Below the pieces are notes generated by a model. The model did not search any database. It saw nothing but the letters and a program-made list of their open reading frames with translations, and had not been told where the DNA came from. From an uncultured Dehalococcoidia bacterium (GTDB lineage Bacteria; Chloroflexota; Dehalococcoidia; Lucifugimonadales; CAJWER01): 64,000 nt of DNA. The stretch's first letter is position 1. The number at the start of each line of letters is the position of its first letter. Position numbers and translations under genes: made by a program. Positions 60,965-64,000 of the stretch are shown in pieces. The stretch is from contig OY282442.1 in NCBI GenBank assembly GCA_958296115.1, forward strand, positions 406,001 through 470,000, read 5' to 3'.

Positions 60965-62010
60965 TACTGCAGCACTCCGACTTCCCGCATCAGGGCGAGA
61001 GTGGCTTGCAGGTCGCTTAGGTCGCCCAGGTCGAGGTCGGGCGGGTCGAGGGAGCCGAGAGGAGGCAGGTCTCCCTCGGGCTCGACGCCGGCTGCGAGGG
61101 GGTATTCGTGCGTCTCCACCGCGAAATACTTCTGGGCCGACTCCGAGAGCAGGTACTCGATGAAGCGTTCCGCCGCCCCGGAATTGTCCGACGCCTCGAT
61201 GACGCCGGCCCCCGCGGCCAGGACCAGCGCGCCCGGCCCTCCGCCGCCAAGGAAGTGGTTGCGAGCGCCGAACCCCGGCCCTTCCTCCTCCAAGAAGCGT
61301 TCGACGTAGTAGTGGTTCACGAATCCCACGTCTATCTCCCCCTGCGCGGCCGCCGCGACTATCGGGGTGTTCTTGGGATACAGTTGCGCGTCGTTGGCCT
61401 TCATGCCTTCGAGCCAGGCGCGCGCCGCCGAGTCGCCCTTCTGTACGCGGAACGCCGTTACGAACGCCTGGAACGAGCCGTTGGTCGGAGCCCAGCCCAC
61501 ACGCCCTTTCCAGGCCGGGGCGGTGAAGCCCTCGATGGAATCTGGCAGGTCTCGGCCAGGGTCTATATTGGCCGTGTTGTACACGATGGTCCGCGCCCGG
61601 CCCGATACGCCTACCCACTCACTCTTGGGCGAACGGAACTGAGCGTCCACCCTGTCGAGCAGATCGTCCGGCAGTCGGGCCAAGACGCCGGCCTCCGAAA
61701 GAACGCCCAGCGAGCCGGGCTCCTGGAGGAACACGACGTCGGCGGGCGTGTTGCTACCCTCTTCGAGTATCGTGGAAGCGATCGCCGCGCTGCTTGCGTA
61801 CTTGACGCGAATCTCGATACCCGTATCCTCCGCAAAGGACTCCAGCAGGGGCGCGACCAAGCTCTCCGAACGCCCGGAGTACACGGTCAGTGTCTCATCG
61901 CCGCCGCACGAGGCCAGGGCGACTATGGCCGCAAGGAGGGCGGCTACAAGCAGATAGGCCCGCGGGGTATATCGGCGCACTTCTGTCTCCTCATATTCGC
62001 GTTCGCTCAT
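60964..62010 (-). CDS. iron(III)-type ABC transporter substrate-binding lipoprotein
   Basis: A 348-residue protein with a signal peptide and lipobox LASC (Cys near residue 35). The mature start ETLTVYSGRSESLVAPLLESF, the segments VFLQEPGSLGVLSEAG and IDVGFVNHYYV (paired Tyr that could bind iron), match the FbpA/FutA/AfuA group. The periplasm- or surface-anchored protein would hand Fe(III) to a permease. No permease or ATPase is adjacent. The 19-bp inverted repeat just upstream and ferritin downstream fit iron-responsive control. Confidence 0.82.
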   Translation of the reverse strand: MSEREYEETEVRRYTPRAYLLVAALLAAIVALASCGGDETLTVYSGRSESLVAPLLESFAEDTGIEIRVKYASSAAIASTILEEGSNTPADVVFLQEPGSLGVLSEAGVLARLPDDLLDRVDAQFRSPKSEWVGVSGRARTIVYNTANIDPGRDLPDSIEGFTAPAWKGRVGWAPTNGSFQAFVTAFRVQKGDSAARAWLEGMKANDAQLYPKNTPIVAAAAQGEIDVGFVNHYYVERFLEEEGPGFGARNHFLGGGGPGALVLAAGAGVIEASDNSGAAERFIEYLLSESAQKYFAVETHEYPLAAGVEPEGDLPPLGSLDPPDLDLGDLSDLQATLALMREVGVLQ

Positions 62011-62035
62011 GCGCGTCGCCGTTCAGTATCTGTAT

Positions 62036-62054
62036 ACTTACTTGATGAGTAAGT
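62036..62054. promoter_or_regulatory. inverted repeat, candidate metal-responsive operator
   Basis: ACTTACT-TGATG-AGTAAGT, a perfect 7-bp inverted repeat with a 5-bp centre, lies 26 bp upstream of the start of the iron-binding-protein gene, among TATAC sequences that could be a -10 box. This is the size of a DtxR/IdeR- or Fur-like site. No regulator is in the window and it does not match a consensus I can name exactly. Confidence 0.5.
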
Positions 62055-62169
62055 GTGGATATACTAGCCGAGCGGCAAGAAGTTTGTCAACGCCGTACGG
62101 GGCACCCGCTCCGCCAGATATCCTGTACCATTGCAGGCGCTCAATTCGGCACCGTGATGGAGGTCCGCC

Positions 62170-63171
62170 ATGCCAATTATGGGGAAGCGCCTGGTCGCAG
62201 TCGGCGGCAGGATCGAGATGGAGGACGTGGAGATCCCAGACCCTGGGCCTGGTCAGGTCCTCGCGCGGGTTACGCGGAGCCAGGTCAGCGCGGGCAGTGA
62301 GAAGAGCGCGATCATCTCAGGGGCCGCTGGCGTGCGCAAGCCGCTGGGATATACGACTGTGGGGCGCGTCGTCGAGGCCGGGCTTGGGATGGAATCGTTC
62401 CGCCCTGGGGACCGGGCGCTCGCGTTCGGCCACCATGGCACGCACTGGGTGACCGAGCCGGAGGCGAATCCTGGCGACCCTATCCATGTCCAGCGGATAA
62501 CCCGCGACATATCGGACGAGCAGGCGGCGATGTCGAGGCTCGGAGACGTGGCGCTGCACTGCGTCCGCCGAGCAGAACTGCAGATCGACGAGAAGGTGGC
62601 CGTGTTCGGCGCTGGAGTGGTAGGCCAGCTCACCATAGCCTTCTGCCGCCTATCGGGGGCATACCCGGTCGTCGCGGTGGACCTGGACGATTGGCGGCTG
62701 GAACTGGCGGTCAAGAGCGGGGCGACGCACACAGTGAACGCTGGCAGAGAGGATGCGGCCGCGGCCGTGATGGAGCTGACAGGCGGCGGGGCGGAGTCCG
62801 TGTTCCACGCCAATCGCGAGCCGGATGCGCTGGGGGACTGTATGCGGGCGTGCGCCGAGCGCGGCAAGGTGACGCTGGTCGGCAGCCCTCCCGGCGCGGC
62901 GCGCGTCGGCCTGCAGGTCGAGCTGCTGCGCCGGGAGCTGGATATACGGGGGTCGTATGGCGACATCCACGACGCGCATCGCTACTACCGCTGGACCCAG
63001 CGCCGAGACAGGGAGGCGATCATGCGCATGATCGAGTCGGGGGATCTGGCCGTGGACCATCTGATCAGCCATGTCGCGGACCCTGCGGACGCCGACGAGC
63101 TATACGGGAAGATAGTCAGCGGGCCGGCGGGCTGGATGGCTATCTTCTTCGACTGGACGAGGGTGAGCTAG
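62170..63171 (+). CDS. zinc-type (MDR) alcohol dehydrogenase-like protein
   Basis: A 333-residue MDR protein with GGAGGT upstream. A GroES-like N-terminus (EDVEIPDPGPGQVLARVTRSQVSAGSEKS), then VAVFGAGVVGQLTIAFCRLSGA near 142-163 as the NAD(P)-binding fold. The classic catalytic-zinc Cys near residue 40 is replaced by Ser (SQVSAGSE), so it may work without catalytic zinc. Substrate unknown; bacteriochlorophyllide C-type or sorbitol-like relatives look similar. It stands alone. Confidence 0.8.
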   Translation: MPIMGKRLVAVGGRIEMEDVEIPDPGPGQVLARVTRSQVSAGSEKSAIISGAAGVRKPLGYTTVGRVVEAGLGMESFRPGDRALAFGHHGTHWVTEPEANPGDPIHVQRITRDISDEQAAMSRLGDVALHCVRRAELQIDEKVAVFGAGVVGQLTIAFCRLSGAYPVVAVDLDDWRLELAVKSGATHTVNAGREDAAAAVMELTGGGAESVFHANREPDALGDCMRACAERGKVTLVGSPPGAARVGLQVELLRRELDIRGSYGDIHDAHRYYRWTQRRDREAIMRMIESGDLAVDHLISHVADPADADELYGKIVSGPAGWMAIFFDWTRVS

Positions 63172-63181
63172 GCCCGGGGAG

Positions 63182-63601
63182 TCAGCCGGCCCCCACCCAG
63201 CCGCCCTGGGAGATGTCGAGCATCACCCCGTCTGGGCCAGTGTACTTGAGCTCGACGTTGCGCCCGCCGTGCCCGCTGCCCATGCCGGCGTGGAGGGCCT
63301 CGTTGACCTCGTCCTTGGGGAGCGAATCGGCCTTGCGGAGCCTGGCGTCGGCAGCTTCGGCGTCATCGACCTGGAAGCCGATGTGGTGAATGCCGGAGTA
63401 CTCCTTGCCCTGGTCGCCGGCCACTATGTCGTTCTTGAATTTCAACACCGCGATGTTGATGTTGCCGTCGCTCAGGTAGTAGCCCTCGGCATTGTCGCCG
63501 TCAACCCTGCCGACCATCTCCAGGTCGAACACGTCTCGATAGAAGGCTGCGGTCGAATCTGGGTCCTGTGTCGCGATTGCGACGTGCTTCAGCTTTGCCA
63601 T
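63182..63601 (-). CDS. VOC-family (glyoxalase/methylmalonyl-CoA epimerase-like) protein
   Basis: A 139-residue protein with MAKLKHVAIATQDPDSTAAFY and YSGIHHIGFQVDDAEAADARL. The His/Glu metal ligands HVAI (near 6), HHIGF (near 73) and the Glu in NVELKYTGPDGVMLDIS near 116-132 are in place. The repeat-paired betaalphabetabetabeta fold is that of glyoxalase I, fosfomycin-resistance and methylmalonyl-CoA epimerase families. Convergent with the dehydrogenase; substrate not known. Confidence 0.8.
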   Translation of the reverse strand: MAKLKHVAIATQDPDSTAAFYRDVFDLEMVGRVDGDNAEGYYLSDGNINIAVLKFKNDIVAGDQGKEYSGIHHIGFQVDDAEAADARLRKADSLPKDEVNEALHAGMGSGHGGRNVELKYTGPDGVMLDISQGGWVGAG

Positions 63602-63801
63602 GACTCTCCTTATGACGCTTCACCGGAGCGCACTTCGGGGTGTCCCGCGCGGCAAGCGCCGCCACAGGTCAATATAGGCGCGACGCAGCCGCCTGTCAAC
63701 ACGCCCATCGGCCTTCTGACGCCCTGACTCCGTAACCACTAGCCCGCAGCCCCCTCTTTGTGCTAACGTTCGTGGCAGCTCAGCCGCGCGGGAGACGCCG
63801 A

Positions 63802-64000
63802 ATGGTCGCTCACCTCGAAGCCCTGCAGCAAGTCGTCCAGGACGCCATAGACCAGGAGAGGCTCGGAGAGCCGCAGTTCATCCGCTGCGTCGTCCGCGCC
63901 CCAGACGAACGCTCGCTGGGCACGGTCCTCGACCGAATCGCCTCGATGGGCGCGTCATGGTTCGGCAGCGCCCCCGCGAACAGGACGCGGAGGGGCGCGG
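63802..64000 (+). CDS. hypothetical protein, N-terminal part (cut by the window end)
   Basis: ATG 63802 with GGGAGACG upstream opens a frame that runs to the end of the window (66 codons). It reads MVAHLEALQQVVQDAIDQER then EPQFIRCVVRAPDERSLGTVL; amphipathic helix first, then a beta-like segment. No family is recognised. The preceding gap 63602-63801 shows nothing else clear. Confidence 0.5.
   Translation, partial: MVAHLEALQQVVQDAIDQERLGEPQFIRCVVRAPDERSLGTVLDRIASMGASWFGSAPANRTRRGA

Noticed and set aside
1-64000. CRISPR array
   Set aside because: No series of identical short repeats with regular unique spacers was seen; repeated units are palindromic and irregularly placed.

Overview
The window is GC-rich, densely coded bacterial chromosome with frequent GTG/TTG starts and many ATA and AGG codons. 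The gene set suggests a Chloroflexota bacterium, probably of the Dehalococcoidia/SAR202 type. The signs are a rplI-dnaB-dnaD-dnaI-like primosome block, an ileS T-box leader, DUF5808- and carph-isopro-type proteins, and many enzymes of small-molecule catabolism. This placement is inference; there is no rRNA or universal marker phylogeny here.

Layout. 1-6.6 kb: the end of an oxidoreductase, an HPP membrane protein, a small ORF plus SppA/Clp-fold serine protease pair, then an overlapping run CinA_C/NadD-like fusion - ubiD - ubiA, followed by ubiX, all suited to quinone-ring prenylation and decarboxylation. 6.6-13.5 kb: a leftward Druantia-like anti-phage locus (druE helicase, then druA) that abuts ubiX, with a truncated YaaA/DUF6884-like fragment upstream. 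14.5-20.5 kb: yifB, Uma2 nuclease, an orphan DppB-type permease, a sugar isomerase-like TIM barrel, a second DppB cut down to its first segment, and an acyl-CoA ligase. 21.5-24.9 kb: a Doc toxin-antitoxin pair, zwf-tal and tRNA-Gln. 25.3-30.6 kb: a MoxR-DUF58-DUF4129-DUF4129 operon. 30.8-35.1 kb: VOC protein, DegT aminotransferase, tRNA-Asp, tRNA-Val, aroC. 35.5-45.8 kb: two MFS exporters, dgkA, a cupin, an HTH-fused inositol-phosphate synthase, threonine dehydrogenase, a sugar epimerase with otsB, and a GT39-like membrane glycosyltransferase with a 12-base G tract. 45.9-56.6 kb: ileS with T-box, an oxidoreductase, a class III aminotransferase, and the replication block. 57.8-64 kb: a beta-propeller protein, a small membrane protein, ferritin, an iron-type binding protein with a palindromic operator candidate, a dehydrogenase and a VOC protein.

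The most striking feature is a family of four nearly identical intergenic elements (about 13.59-14.07, 20.92-21.39, 33.17-33.65 and 57.21-57.69 kb, two in each orientation). Each starts with a TTGACA-N18-TAGTCT promoter and runs about 440 nt to an invariant GCAA-capped hairpin. A second hairpin shows base changes that keep pairing (U.G, C-G, U-A at one pair) under a GNRA loop. This looks like a multicopy structured RNA rather than a gene. Shorter palindromic repeats cluster around these elements and in other gaps.
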